Positions 25,812 through 33,477 of a stretch of 64,000 bases of DNA are shown here, in pieces. The stretch spans positions 62,001 to 126,000 of the forward strand of contig CADEFT010000014.1 in the NCBI GenBank assembly GCA_902826685.1, given 5' to 3'. Below the pieces are notes generated by a model. That model ran no database searches. It was not told where the DNA came from and was given only the letters and a program-made list of their open reading frames with translations. Origin of the DNA: an uncultured Acidobacteriota bacterium (GTDB lineage: Bacteria > Acidobacteriota > Terriglobia > Bryobacterales > Bryobacteraceae). Each line of letters opens with the position of its first letter. Within the stretch, counting starts at the first letter, position 1. A program made the position numbers and the translations under genes.

Positions 25812-26473
25812 CCGGTACGAAACGCGCCATGGGCGGCGATTCGATTCGTGGTGGCGGGCTCGATGGCGCGGCGAAGTCCAACACGGGGGGAGCGCACCGG
25901 TAGCGGGCAACATCGCCGGGCTTTACCCGCATCGCGGCGGGCGGCGGCGAACGGCAACGCGGTACGAAACACGCCACGGGCGGCGACTCGATTCGGCGCC
26001 GGGCTCGATGGCGCGGCGAAGTCCAACGTGTCGGGAACGCCCGGCCGCGCGGCGAACGGCAAAACGCGCTCCAGCCACCCGGGCGACACGGTACGAAGCA
26101 CGCCACGGGCGGTGATTCGATTCGTGGTGCCGGGCCCGATGGCGCGGCAAAGTCCAGCGTGGCGGGAACGCACCGGCCGCGCGGCGAACGGCAAAACGCG
26201 CTCCAGCCACCCGGGCGACACGGTACGAAGCACGCCACGGGCGGTGATTCGATTCGTGGTGCCGGGCCCGATGGCGCGGCAAAGTCCAGCGTGGCGGGAA
26301 CGCACCGGCCGCGCGGCGAACGGCAAAACGCGCTCCAGCCACCCGGGCGACGCGGTACGAAACACGCCACGGGCGGCGACTCGATTCGTGGTGGCGGGCC
26401 CGATGGCGGCAAAGTCCGACACGGCGGAACGCACCGGCCGCGGCGCCCCGAACGCCACCGTCGCGGGGCGCGG
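25812..26473. repeat. Tandem array of five about 132-bp GC-rich units
   Basis: Units start about 25812, 25959, 26088, 26220 and 26352 (lengths 147, 129, 132, 132 and a partial last unit). Each begins with a GCGGTACGAAACACGCCACG-type sequence and includes GATTCGATTCGTGGTG and GGCAAAACGCGCTCCAGCC. The units at 26088 and 26220 appear identical or nearly so. The array fills the gap between the padR promoter and the ectB stop. Because 132 is a multiple of three, a reading frame stays open across it on both strands, but composition and lack of a start signal argue against a gene. Confidence 0.85.
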
Positions 26474-27754
26474 TTAACGGGCTTCGGCGGCGACGGCCAG
26501 CGGCGCGGTCTTTTGGCGCACTGCCTCGAAGCTGGCTCCGAGAATGCCGAGGCCGAGGCGCAGTTCCTCGTTCGAGGCGTTGAGGGCGGGAAGCAGCTTC
26601 AACACGCTTCGTTCGGCGCCGCAGAGCTCGACAATCATGCCGCGCTCGAAGCACTCGCGGACGGCTTGCCGGTTGGTGTCCGGGCTGCTGGATTCCAATC
26701 CGAAAATCATGCCGCTGCCTCGGACCGACAAGCCGAGATCGGGGAAGCGCTCCTGCAGGTGCCTCAACTCGTTGTGGAGCAGCCGGCTCGCTTCGCCGAG
26801 GCGCGTGGAGAAGGCCGGATCGGCCCAGAAATTCAGGGCCGCCGCCGCGGTGGTGAAGGCCGCTCCATTGCCGCGGAAGGTGCCGGAATGTTCGCCAGGC
26901 TTCCATTGATCGATGGCGGGCCGGATGAGATTCAGGGCCATGGGGAATCCGTAGCCGCTGATGGATTTGGACAGCACGACGATATCGGGTTCGATGCCCG
27001 CACTCTCAAAGCTGAAAAACGGTCCGGTGCGGCCGCAACCCACCTGAATATCGTCGACGATCAGGAGGATGCCGAACTCGCGGCAGAGCGAGGACAAACC
27101 CTTGAGCCATTGGCTCGATGCGACGTTCACGCCTCCTTCGGCCTGCACTGTTTCGACGATGATGGCGGCGGGATGATCGAGCCCGCTGCTGCCGTCGGTC
27201 AGCAGGCGCCGCAGGTAAGCCAGCGTGTCGGCGTCCTTGCCGAGATAGCCGTCATAGGGGACGAAGGCCGTGGCGGAACGGGGGCTGGAGCCGTCATGGT
27301 AATAGCGATTCGCGGTCACCGACAGCGCGCCCAGCGAGAGGCCGTGGTAGGCGTGGGTGAACGCCAGAACCGTAGACCGCCGTGTCACCTTGCGGGCCAG
27401 CTTCAACGCGGCCTCGACGGCGTTGGCGCCGGTGGGGCCGGTGAACTGGACGCGGTAATCGAGCCCGCGCGGGGCGAGGATCACCTCGTGGAAGCGGTCG
27501 AGAAAGGCGTTGCGCGCGCGGGTGGCCATGTCGAGCCCGTGCATGACGCCGCCACGTTCGATATAGGCGAGCAGAGCTTGCGTCATCCGCGGCTCATTGT
27601 GGCCGTAGTTGAGGGCTCCGGCGCCGAGGAAGAAATCGAGATAGCGGCGGCCGGAAATATCGTAGAGAAAGGACCCGCAGGCGCGGTCGAACACGACCGG
27701 AAACGTCCTAGAGTAGGACCGTACTTCCGAGTCGAGAAAATGAGAAGCTGTCAT
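26474..27754 (-). CDS. ectB: L-2,4-diaminobutyrate:2-oxoglutarate aminotransferase (EctB-like)
   Basis: 426 residues, class III PLP aminotransferase. EctB-type features: FLGAGALNYGHNEP, VMHGLDMATRARNAFL, VQFTGPTGANAVEAALKLAR, LAFTHAYHGLSLGAL, VDDIQVGCGRTGPFFSFE, the PLP Lys in VVLSKSISGYGFPM and HSGTFRGNGAAF. It converts aspartate semialdehyde to L-2,4-diaminobutyrate (Dab). No ectA or ectC is nearby; instead an NRPS module with a Dab-like code lies in the same cluster, so it most likely supplies the Dab monomer rather than ectoine. Divergent from mbtH. A -10-like TATAAG lies 7 bases before the ATG. Confidence 0.88.
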   Translation of the reverse strand: MTASHFLDSEVRSYSRTFPVVFDRACGSFLYDISGRRYLDFFLGAGALNYGHNEPRMTQALLAYIERGGVMHGLDMATRARNAFLDRFHEVILAPRGLDYRVQFTGPTGANAVEAALKLARKVTRRSTVLAFTHAYHGLSLGALSVTANRYYHDGSSPRSATAFVPYDGYLGKDADTLAYLRRLLTDGSSGLDHPAAIIVETVQAEGGVNVASSQWLKGLSSLCREFGILLIVDDIQVGCGRTGPFFSFESAGIEPDIVVLSKSISGYGFPMALNLIRPAIDQWKPGEHSGTFRGNGAAFTTAAAALNFWADPAFSTRLGEASRLLHNELRHLQERFPDLGLSVRGSGMIFGLESSSPDTNRQAVRECFERGMIVELCGAERSVLKLLPALNASNEELRLGLGILGASFEAVRQKTAPLAVAAEAR

Positions 27755-27761
27755 TCGCCCA

Positions 27762-27767
27762 CTTATA
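27762..27767 (-). promoter_or_regulatory. Putative -10 box for a leaderless ectB transcript
   Basis: On the minus strand TATAAG is followed by 7 bases and the ATG at 27754, the same geometry as at padR. No good -35 at 16-18 bp is visible, so the call is tentative. The 62-base gap 27755-27816 must serve both ectB and the divergent mbtH gene. Confidence 0.35.
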
Positions 27768-27816
27768 CCGGAAATTCTGTTGTAAGATCGTACTTACTGG
27801 AAAACAGCTAGCATAT

Positions 27817-28032
27817 ATGAATTCCGAAGATACTTCAAACGAAACCTACTCTGTAGTCGTGAATGACGAAGAGCAGTATTCCATCTGGCTTGCGGACCGT
27901 CAGCTTCCGGCCGGATGGCGCGAGGTTGGCAAAACAGGACCGAAACAGGATTGCCTGGACTACATTCAGGAGGTCTGGACCGACATGCGCCCGCTGAGCC
28001 TGCGCAAGGCGATGGAGGCGGCGGGATCGTAG
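27817..28032 (+). CDS. mbtH: MbtH-like protein, NRPS adenylation-domain partner
   Basis: 71 residues. The full family signature is present: VVNDEEQYSIWLADRQLPAG with the N-x-E-x-QYS-x-W core, then GWREVGKTG, CLDYIQEVWTDMRPLSLR with conserved Trp residues. MbtH-like proteins bind A domains and are needed for folding or activity of many NRPSs. It starts a short plus-strand pair with the type II thioesterase (stop and next start are 1 base apart), divergent from ectB and opposite to the main NRPS operon. Confidence 0.95.
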   Translation: MNSEDTSNETYSVVVNDEEQYSIWLADRQLPAGWREVGKTGPKQDCLDYIQEVWTDMRPLSLRKAMEAAGS

Positions 28033-28033
28033 A

Positions 28034-28798
28034 GTGAATCGTGGAGCGATGCGGCGGCTCTCGCCATGGCTGTATTCGATGGAACCGGTACGGCCCGGCG
28101 GTCCCCGGCTGTTTTGCTTTCCTTACGCGGGCGGCAACGCTCGTCTCTACCAGGAGTGGGCCGCGCCCCTCGGTGGGGAGGTCGACCTGTACGCCGTGGA
28201 ACTGCCCGGCCGCGCGGACCGGTTCGGTGAGCCGGCCTTTGACAACCTGCGTCAACTGATCCCCGTGCTGGCCGGTGAACTCGAGCCGGTGCTTGGCGAG
28301 AATTTCGCGTTTTTCGGACACAGCATGGGTGCGCTGATTGCCTTCGAACTGGCGCACGAACTGGTTCGAAGAGGCGTGCATCCGCCCCGGCGCCTGTTTG
28401 TCTCCGGACGTCCGGCGCCCCATCTTACGCGCCCGCAGGTGCCACGCCATCTGCTGAACGACACCGCGCTGGTCGCCGAATTGCGCCGGTTGGGTGGAAC
28501 GCCGGCCGAGGTGCTGGATAACGAGGAGTTGCTGGCGGTGGTGCTCCCGGTGCTGCGAAAGGATTTCGCGATTTGCGAGACCTACGTCTGTTCGGGCGCG
28601 GCTCCGCTACCGGTTCCGATCCAGGTGTTTGCGGGAGTGGACGATGGGGAGACCGCGCAGGAAGAACTGGAGGGATGGGCCTGCCATACCGGCCAATTTC
28701 TGGGGATTTCGAAGTATCCGGGAGGGCATTTTTTTCTGCACGCACACGCGGCGGAGTTGGCGTGGGCGGCACGCGCGGAACTGTGTAGGACGCTCTAA
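28034..28798 (+). CDS. Type II thioesterase (NRPS/PKS editing)
   Basis: 254 residues, alpha/beta hydrolase: LFCFPYAGGNARLYQEW, VELPGRADRFGEP, the nucleophile elbow FFGHSMGALIAFELA (Ser97), RRLFVSGRPAP, an acidic loop AGVDDGE and a catalytic His in YPGGHFFLH. Type II thioesterases clear misprimed or stalled acyl groups from carrier proteins. The start is GTG 28034 right after the mbtH stop; ATG 28049 with GGAG just upstream is an alternative. It converges with the next gene, their stop codons overlapping. It is not expected to release the final product by itself. Confidence 0.92.
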   Translation: MNRGAMRRLSPWLYSMEPVRPGGPRLFCFPYAGGNARLYQEWAAPLGGEVDLYAVELPGRADRFGEPAFDNLRQLIPVLAGELEPVLGENFAFFGHSMGALIAFELAHELVRRGVHPPRRLFVSGRPAPHLTRPQVPRHLLNDTALVAELRRLGGTPAEVLDNEELLAVVLPVLRKDFAICETYVCSGAAPLPVPIQVFAGVDDGETAQEELEGWACHTGQFLGISKYPGGHFFLHAHAAELAWAARAELCRTL

Positions 28799-28998
28799 GC
28801 CGCCGCCTCGCTCCTCAGCACCTTACGGCGTTGAGGCGGGCGAGGCGGCGTATGGCACACGATGAGAGCAAGCGAGCCGGCGATGGGGGAGAACAGCATG
28901 GAAAAGGCGGCAACACCCCAAAACCCAAGCGCCCGCCGCCGGCCGAAGTAGCCGACCAGGGCGCTTGAGAGAATCCAGAGAGTGGCGAGAATCACCAT
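28795..28998 (-). CDS. Small membrane protein, unknown
   Basis: 67 residues with two hydrophobic segments (VILATLWILSSALVGYFG and LGFWGVAAFSMLFSPIAG) separated by a basic RRR loop, and a basic cytosolic tail. This looks like a two-helix inner-membrane protein. No family is assigned. It lies 6 bases after the DUF697 gene stop (29005) on the same strand, so it may share its transcript, and it converges on the thioesterase gene. Confidence 0.55.
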   Translation of the reverse strand: MVILATLWILSSALVGYFGRRRALGFWGVAAFSMLFSPIAGSLALIVCHTPPRPPQRRKVLRSEAAA

Positions 28999-29004
28999 GG
29001 GAGT

Positions 29005-29619
29005 CTAGGCGGAAGAGGTCTGGCCTCCGGAAGGCATCTTCGCGCTGAGTTCGGCCTTGAGGCGCTCGATTTCCTGCTTCAGCGAGGCATTCTCACTGCG
29101 AACGGAAGACATGGCTTCCTTCACCGTCGACTGGGCGGCCTGGTATTCGTTGACGATGCGTCCCTTGGCCGATTCGAGGTCGAAGTCGAGGAAGGTGCCG
29201 CCTTCGGCGAAATGCTTCTCGAAGACGCGGCCGACGGCGACGGTCGAGAGGTAGTTAAACCCGGGCGCGACGCTGAGCTTCAAGACCGAGCCCACCAGCG
29301 GCACCGGCGCCATCAGGGCGGCAAGCGATGCGCCGACTCCGCCATAGCCAAGCTTGGCGGCCGCCAATGCGCCGAGGAGTCCACCCACGGTCTGCTTGGC
29401 GAGATCTTTGCGGAAGGGAACGCCGTAGCCGTCCGCCAGGTGTTTGATCATCGCCATCTGGACGCCGAAGACGCCGGCGAAATCCAGCATGACTCCGCCT
29501 GGGAGTACGCTTGGCAGCAGCCCGGCGGCAAACGAGCCCCAGGCAAACTGGTGAACCTTCTTGTGCGAGAGAGTAATCGGACTTACCGAGGCGTTCTCTT
29601 CGATTTCCATTGTCACCAT
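29005..29619 (-). CDS. DUF697-family protein
   Basis: About 204 residues from ATG 29619 (ATG 29631 or 29610 also possible). The central part has hydrophobic, Gly-rich helices (FAWGSFAAGLLPSVLPGG, GASLAALMAPVPLVGSVLKL) and a DUF697/YcjF-like pattern, with KDLAKQTVGGLLGA between. The C-terminus is a predicted coiled coil (SENASLKQEIERLKAELSA). Probably membrane-associated; the function is unknown. About 150 bases separate it from the SPFH gene stop, a stretch in which no other gene is seen. Confidence 0.7.
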   Translation of the reverse strand: MVTMEIEENASVSPITLSHKKVHQFAWGSFAAGLLPSVLPGGVMLDFAGVFGVQMAMIKHLADGYGVPFRKDLAKQTVGGLLGALAAAKLGYGGVGASLAALMAPVPLVGSVLKLSVAPGFNYLSTVAVGRVFEKHFAEGGTFLDFDLESAKGRIVNEYQAAQSTVKEAMSSVRSENASLKQEIERLKAELSAKMPSGGQTSSA

Positions 29620-29772
29620 GTTAGGGTGCATCTCCAATCGGTTGGGATTGCCGTTGCGGCATTGGGCCCGCCGCCCGGCCAAGCGGCTGCGTTGACAGAA
29701 TATCACTACTATTTGGGTCAATCAAGGACCGTGGCGGCCGATTTACACGCATTTATTTTCGATCTGTAAGTT

Positions 29773-30678
29773 TCATTGACTATTCAACATAAGCGGGAGT
29801 CCGTCCTTGCCCGCCCCCACGACGATCACCTTCGAGTTGGGCGATTTCGCCAGTTCGAGCGTGGCCTCGATTCCCTTGAACTGCAGGACCTGAGGTGGCA
29901 GCTCTTTAATAACCGCCGCCCAGTTTCGGATGCCCTTGGCTTCGATGTCCTTGCGGTCGGCCTCGAGCTTTTCCTTCTGGACGCGGAACACGTATTCGAG
30001 AGCTTCCTGTTCCTGGGCCAGTTTTTTCTGGATTCCGGCTTCGAGCACGGCCGGCAGTTGAATTTTTACGATCAGGACGTTGTCGAGCTCGATGAAATTG
30101 TCGAGGATGCGCTCGGTGGCGATGCTGACGATTTCGCGATCGGTGGCGTTGGTTGAGATGGTGTAAAGCTCCTGCGGCCGGTAGCGTCCCACAACCTGGC
30201 GGACCGCGGTCACCACCTCGGGAACCACGATTTTATTCACGTAGTCCGGGCCGACGCTCTGGTGCAGATAGGGCAGAGCTTTCCGCACCGGGTGATACTG
30301 GATGGCCAGATCGACGCCGATGTTCAGGCCGTCGGAGGAGAGCACCTGCGCGGTGTGGCCGACCTTGGAAATGCGGACGTCGTAGACGTACATCGCGTCC
30401 CAGGGAAAGATCACATGGGTTCCCTCGAGATAAGCGGCGTTCAACTCGGTGCCGGTGGAACGCCTCCATAGAACGGCTTCCTCTCCCACATGCACCGTGA
30501 CGACCATGCGGCGCCAGAATACCAGCGAGAAGAAGACGAGCATCAGCAGCGCCACGGCCGTTAGCAGGCCGAAACGGCCGGCCCAGCCGCGCGGACGCGG
30601 CTCCTCGAATTCCCATTGTTCGAGGTCTTCCTCCCGGTCCATGCCGGTCAGCGGCGCTGTTTCGTTGGCGTTCTTCAT
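29773..30678 (-). CDS. SPFH/prohibitin-family membrane protein
   Basis: 301 residues. An N-terminal cytosolic acidic stretch, one transmembrane helix (about 37-56, LLTAVALLMLVFFSLVFW) and an SPFH (band 7) domain (VHVGEEAVLWRRSTGTEL to DNFIELDNVLIVKIQLP) followed by the usual coiled coil (LAQEQEALEYVFRVQKEK). Prohibitin-like proteins form ring or cage assemblies on membranes and protect proteins or organise lipid domains. The gene is ATGA-coupled to the upstream lipoprotein gene and is the last gene of the giant NRPS operon, so a role in membrane protection or export of the product is plausible. Confidence 0.85.
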   Translation of the reverse strand: MKNANETAPLTGMDREEDLEQWEFEEPRPRGWAGRFGLLTAVALLMLVFFSLVFWRRMVVTVHVGEEAVLWRRSTGTELNAAYLEGTHVIFPWDAMYVYDVRISKVGHTAQVLSSDGLNIGVDLAIQYHPVRKALPYLHQSVGPDYVNKIVVPEVVTAVRQVVGRYRPQELYTISTNATDREIVSIATERILDNFIELDNVLIVKIQLPAVLEAGIQKKLAQEQEALEYVFRVQKEKLEADRKDIEAKGIRNWAAVIKELPPQVLQFKGIEATLELAKSPNSKVIVVGAGKDGLPLMLNSQ

Positions 30679-31811
30679 TTGGCTGCCGTTCCGTTCTTTG
30701 CGTCCGCCAGGATAGGGGTGGCCTTGTTCATGTTCAACGTGAAGGGGCAGTAGAGCGGGAACGGTTTGTATTTCACCTCGTCGTTTACCCGCTCTGGAAC
30801 GAACACGTTCGTTTCGGCTCCGGTGGCGGTGCAGTTCATCAGGTCGAACTTGCCCACGACGGATACGTAATCCCGGATCCTGAGATTTTTCTGATCGCTG
30901 CTGCCGGAGGTGGCGCCCGGCGAATTGGCGGTTTGGCCCACGCCGGTGTAGCGGTTGTAGACGACGCCGGAGGCAGGCAGCGCCTGAACCGTGTAGTAGT
31001 CGGTGCTCCGGCTGCCCGCCGAATCGAGGCCGAACGGTACATTCTGGCCCGCGGGCAGCAGCACCTGGCCGATCTCGGCGCCATGCAGCATGGCCCGCAG
31101 ATTGACCGGTTGGATCGCTTGCAGCACCACGCAGGAGCAGCGGTTCCGCTGCTTACCGGCGTCGCTGCTGAGGTTGCCCGACGAATCTTCGGAGAGGCTG
31201 GAAACATTGGCGGCGTTGGCGGACAGATTCAGCGCCTGGCCGTCGGAGGCGAAGGCGACGGTCCCTTGCAGGTGTCCCGACCCGTCGGGGGAGTTGGAGC
31301 GGCGCAGAGCGGCATTCAGTTGAAGCGGGCCGTCGGGACTGCAGGCCGAACCGGGAGGCGAATCGTCGCAACTGACCTGGAGCGGCTCGCCGACGATCTC
31401 CACACGGTCGGCGGCGGCGATGCCATCGGTCACGGGCCGCTCGGGCTCCTTGTTTTCGTCCGGTTTGCCCGGGGCCGGGGCGATCACGTCGCGAACGAAC
31501 AGCTCATAGTGATCCAGATCCCCGCTTCCGGCCCAGTCGAAGGCGACCTGGCGGTTTTTGCCGGGTTCGATTTCAAGGGGCGTACCCCGCTGGATCTGCC
31601 GGTGGAAGGCCACCAGACGGATTTTCCTGTCCGATTTGTTGTGAATGGTCGCGCATTCACACGAGGACATGAGCGAGGCGGCGACCACGACATTCCCATT
31701 GCTGCTGAGGCGCAGCCCGTGCTGGACCGGCAGGCGGGTGGCGCAACTGCCGGCGAAGACGATGGTGGCCGTGGCGGCTGCAAACAATCGGTGGTTGAGT
31801 CTAGTGCGCAA
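30675..31811 (-). CDS. Putative lipoprotein of unknown function
   Basis: About 378 residues. I prefer TTG 31811 because AGGAAGG lies 9 bases upstream; ATG 31832 is the alternative and extends further into the exporter gene. The leader AAATATIVFAGSC ends in a lipobox-like AGSC, so the mature protein would be a lipidated Cys at the envelope, though the -3 residue is not the usual Leu. The body contains several Cys pairs (SSCECATI, RNRCSCVV) and low-complexity Ser/Asp stretches (SSLSEDSSGNLSSDAG). No family is recognised. It lies between the peptide exporter and the SPFH gene, both coupled, suggesting an envelope part of the export or resistance machinery. Confidence 0.65.
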   Translation of the reverse strand: MRTRLNHRLFAAATATIVFAGSCATRLPVQHGLRLSSNGNVVVAASLMSSCECATIHNKSDRKIRLVAFHRQIQRGTPLEIEPGKNRQVAFDWAGSGDLDHYELFVRDVIAPAPGKPDENKEPERPVTDGIAAADRVEIVGEPLQVSCDDSPPGSACSPDGPLQLNAALRRSNSPDGSGHLQGTVAFASDGQALNLSANAANVSSLSEDSSGNLSSDAGKQRNRCSCVVLQAIQPVNLRAMLHGAEIGQVLLPAGQNVPFGLDSAGSRSTDYYTVQALPASGVVYNRYTGVGQTANSPGATSGSSDQKNLRIRDYVSVVGKFDLMNCTATGAETNVFVPERVNDEVKYKPFPLYCPFTLNMNKATPILADAKNGTAAK

Positions 31812-33477
31812 GGTTCTTTCCCTTCCTGTCATGTGCCGTTTGCGAGACGATTTTGCCGAACTCCATTTTCACGACGCGGTCTCCCACGTCGAAGTAGCGG
31901 TCGTCGTGCGTTGCGCAGATTATGGTTTTGCCTTGATCCCGCAACGACGGGATCAGGGTTTCATAGAAGAAGTGACGGAACTCGGGGTCCTGATCGGCGG
32001 CCCATTCGTCGAACAGGTAGATGGGCTTGTCCTCAAGCAGCGACACCACCAGGGCGAGCCGTTTCTTTTGGCCGGTGGATAGGTCCTGGTTGAGGAAGCG
32101 GCCGTTCTGGAAACTGGTCTTGCGGTCCAATTGCATCAGACGCAGCAGCTCCTGGACGCGGCCGGGATCGATTTCCGGCATGCCGTACAGACGGTCGAAG
32201 AGATGGTAGTCGGAAAAGATCCCCGAGAATAGCTCCCGGAAATCCTGATAGCCCACGGTTTTGACATCCACCGAATCGAGCAGGATGGAGCCGCCTTCCG
32301 GGCTATAGAGCGTGGTCAGGACCTTGAGCAGCGTTGACTTTCCACTGCCGTTTCCGCCGATCAACAGAAGCACCTCGCCGCGATGAATGGTGAGATCGAG
32401 CGGACCGAGTGTGAAGGCCGCCGTTCCATCGCGATCGCGGTAGGTATATTCCAACTGGCGGGCTTCGAGAGTTTCGAACGAGGCGGGCATCCCGGCACCC
32501 GGTTTCTCAAATGGTTTGGCCGCCGCCGCGGCGCGGTCGAGTACCGACGCCAGTTTGAGAATATTGCCCACCGAGTTGTCGGCGGCGCGGATGACGGGCA
32601 GCAGGCTGACGGCCAGACTCAACGGACCGATGATGAACAGGATGGCCGCTGTGATGCGGGTGACCTGCGAGGAATCGACGGTTTCAAAGCCCGGCAAAAC
32701 ACGGGGAACTTCCGGCAGCACGAAAGCCATGGTGCCGATCAGGACGTAGAAAAGAACCTGCGTGAAGATGTAGTAGCCGGCGTAGCGCACGCCCGACTGG
32801 ATCTTGAAGCCGGCCACCTCGCCGGCCACCTGGCGCAGGTGAGCGAGCAAGCCGTCGCTGCGCCGCCGGCTGAGCTTCACCTCCTTGAAGCCGTCGAGCA
32901 GGTGGGTCAGCCCCTCGAAGAACTCCTGCTCCTTGGCGCCCGATTTCTGCATTTCCGCCACCAGTTGCGCGCGGTTCTGGAAGTGGATCGAGATGCCGAG
33001 CCCCACCAGGACGACGGTCAGGAAGAAGGCGGCCTGGGAGAGAAGGAAAATGTAGATCAGGCTGAACAGCACCAGGATGCCGCCCTGGCAGGCCAGAATC
33101 ATGGGCGCGGCGGCTTGGGAGATGGTGATGGTATCGGCGTTCATGCTGGCATAGATTCGCGCCCTTCCGAGCGACTCAAGCGACTGCAGGTCGGCCCGGC
33201 GCAGTTTGTAGGCGAGGCTGGCGCGCAACTGGGCGATGATCCGTTCCACCTCCACGCTCGAGACGCGCAGCACGTGCCGCTGGGTGAGGACGTAGATGGC
33301 GATGGCGACGACGAACATCAGGAACAGGCGGAGGCTGACGCCGTCGCTGGCCGAGGCCGCGCCGGCATTGACCACCGCCAGCAGGGCGGCGTTGGCGATG
33401 CCGGAGACGGCCGCGATGGCGATGATCCTGGGAAGCGAAACGCTCGTCTGGATTTTGAGGAAATGCCAAAGTCTCAT
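31801..33477 (-). CDS. Cyclic-peptide-type ABC exporter (fused TMD-NBD)
   Basis: 558 residues, half-transporter of the SyrD/PvdE type. Six predicted TM helices occupy residues 1-310 (e.g. IIAIAAVSGIANAALLAV and GGILVLFSLIYIFLL). The nucleotide-binding domain has Walker A LLLIGGNGSGKSTLLKV (about 376), a signature LNQDLSTGQKKRLAL, Walker B PIYLFDEWAADQDPEF and an H-loop ICATHDDRYF. This family exports nonribosomal peptides and siderophore precursors across the inner membrane. The ATG overlaps the NRPS stop (ATGA), so it is made from the same transcript and is very probably the product exporter. Confidence 0.92.
   Translation of the reverse strand: MRLWHFLKIQTSVSLPRIIAIAAVSGIANAALLAVVNAGAASASDGVSLRLFLMFVVAIAIYVLTQRHVLRVSSVEVERIIAQLRASLAYKLRRADLQSLESLGRARIYASMNADTITISQAAAPMILACQGGILVLFSLIYIFLLSQAAFFLTVVLVGLGISIHFQNRAQLVAEMQKSGAKEQEFFEGLTHLLDGFKEVKLSRRRSDGLLAHLRQVAGEVAGFKIQSGVRYAGYYIFTQVLFYVLIGTMAFVLPEVPRVLPGFETVDSSQVTRITAAILFIIGPLSLAVSLLPVIRAADNSVGNILKLASVLDRAAAAAKPFEKPGAGMPASFETLEARQLEYTYRDRDGTAAFTLGPLDLTIHRGEVLLLIGGNGSGKSTLLKVLTTLYSPEGGSILLDSVDVKTVGYQDFRELFSGIFSDYHLFDRLYGMPEIDPGRVQELLRLMQLDRKTSFQNGRFLNQDLSTGQKKRLALVVSLLEDKPIYLFDEWAADQDPEFRHFFYETLIPSLRDQGKTIICATHDDRYFDVGDRVVKMEFGKIVSQTAHDRKGKNLAH

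Noticed and set aside
25781..26458. Minus-strand open frame of about 225 codons across the 132-bp array (and similar ones on the plus strand)
   Set aside because: It stays open only because the unit length is a multiple of three in very GC-rich DNA; several frames are open at once, no ribosome site is seen and the protein is a low-complexity repeat.
26474..27754. Ectoine biosynthesis locus
   Set aside because: Only ectB is present; no ectA or ectC nearby, and the NRPS context explains the need for diaminobutyrate.
28034..28798. Type II thioesterase as the chain-release enzyme of the NRPS
   Set aside because: Sequence and position fit the editing class (GHSMG, free-standing, next to mbtH). 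Known type II TEs remove misprimed groups and rarely release full-length product.
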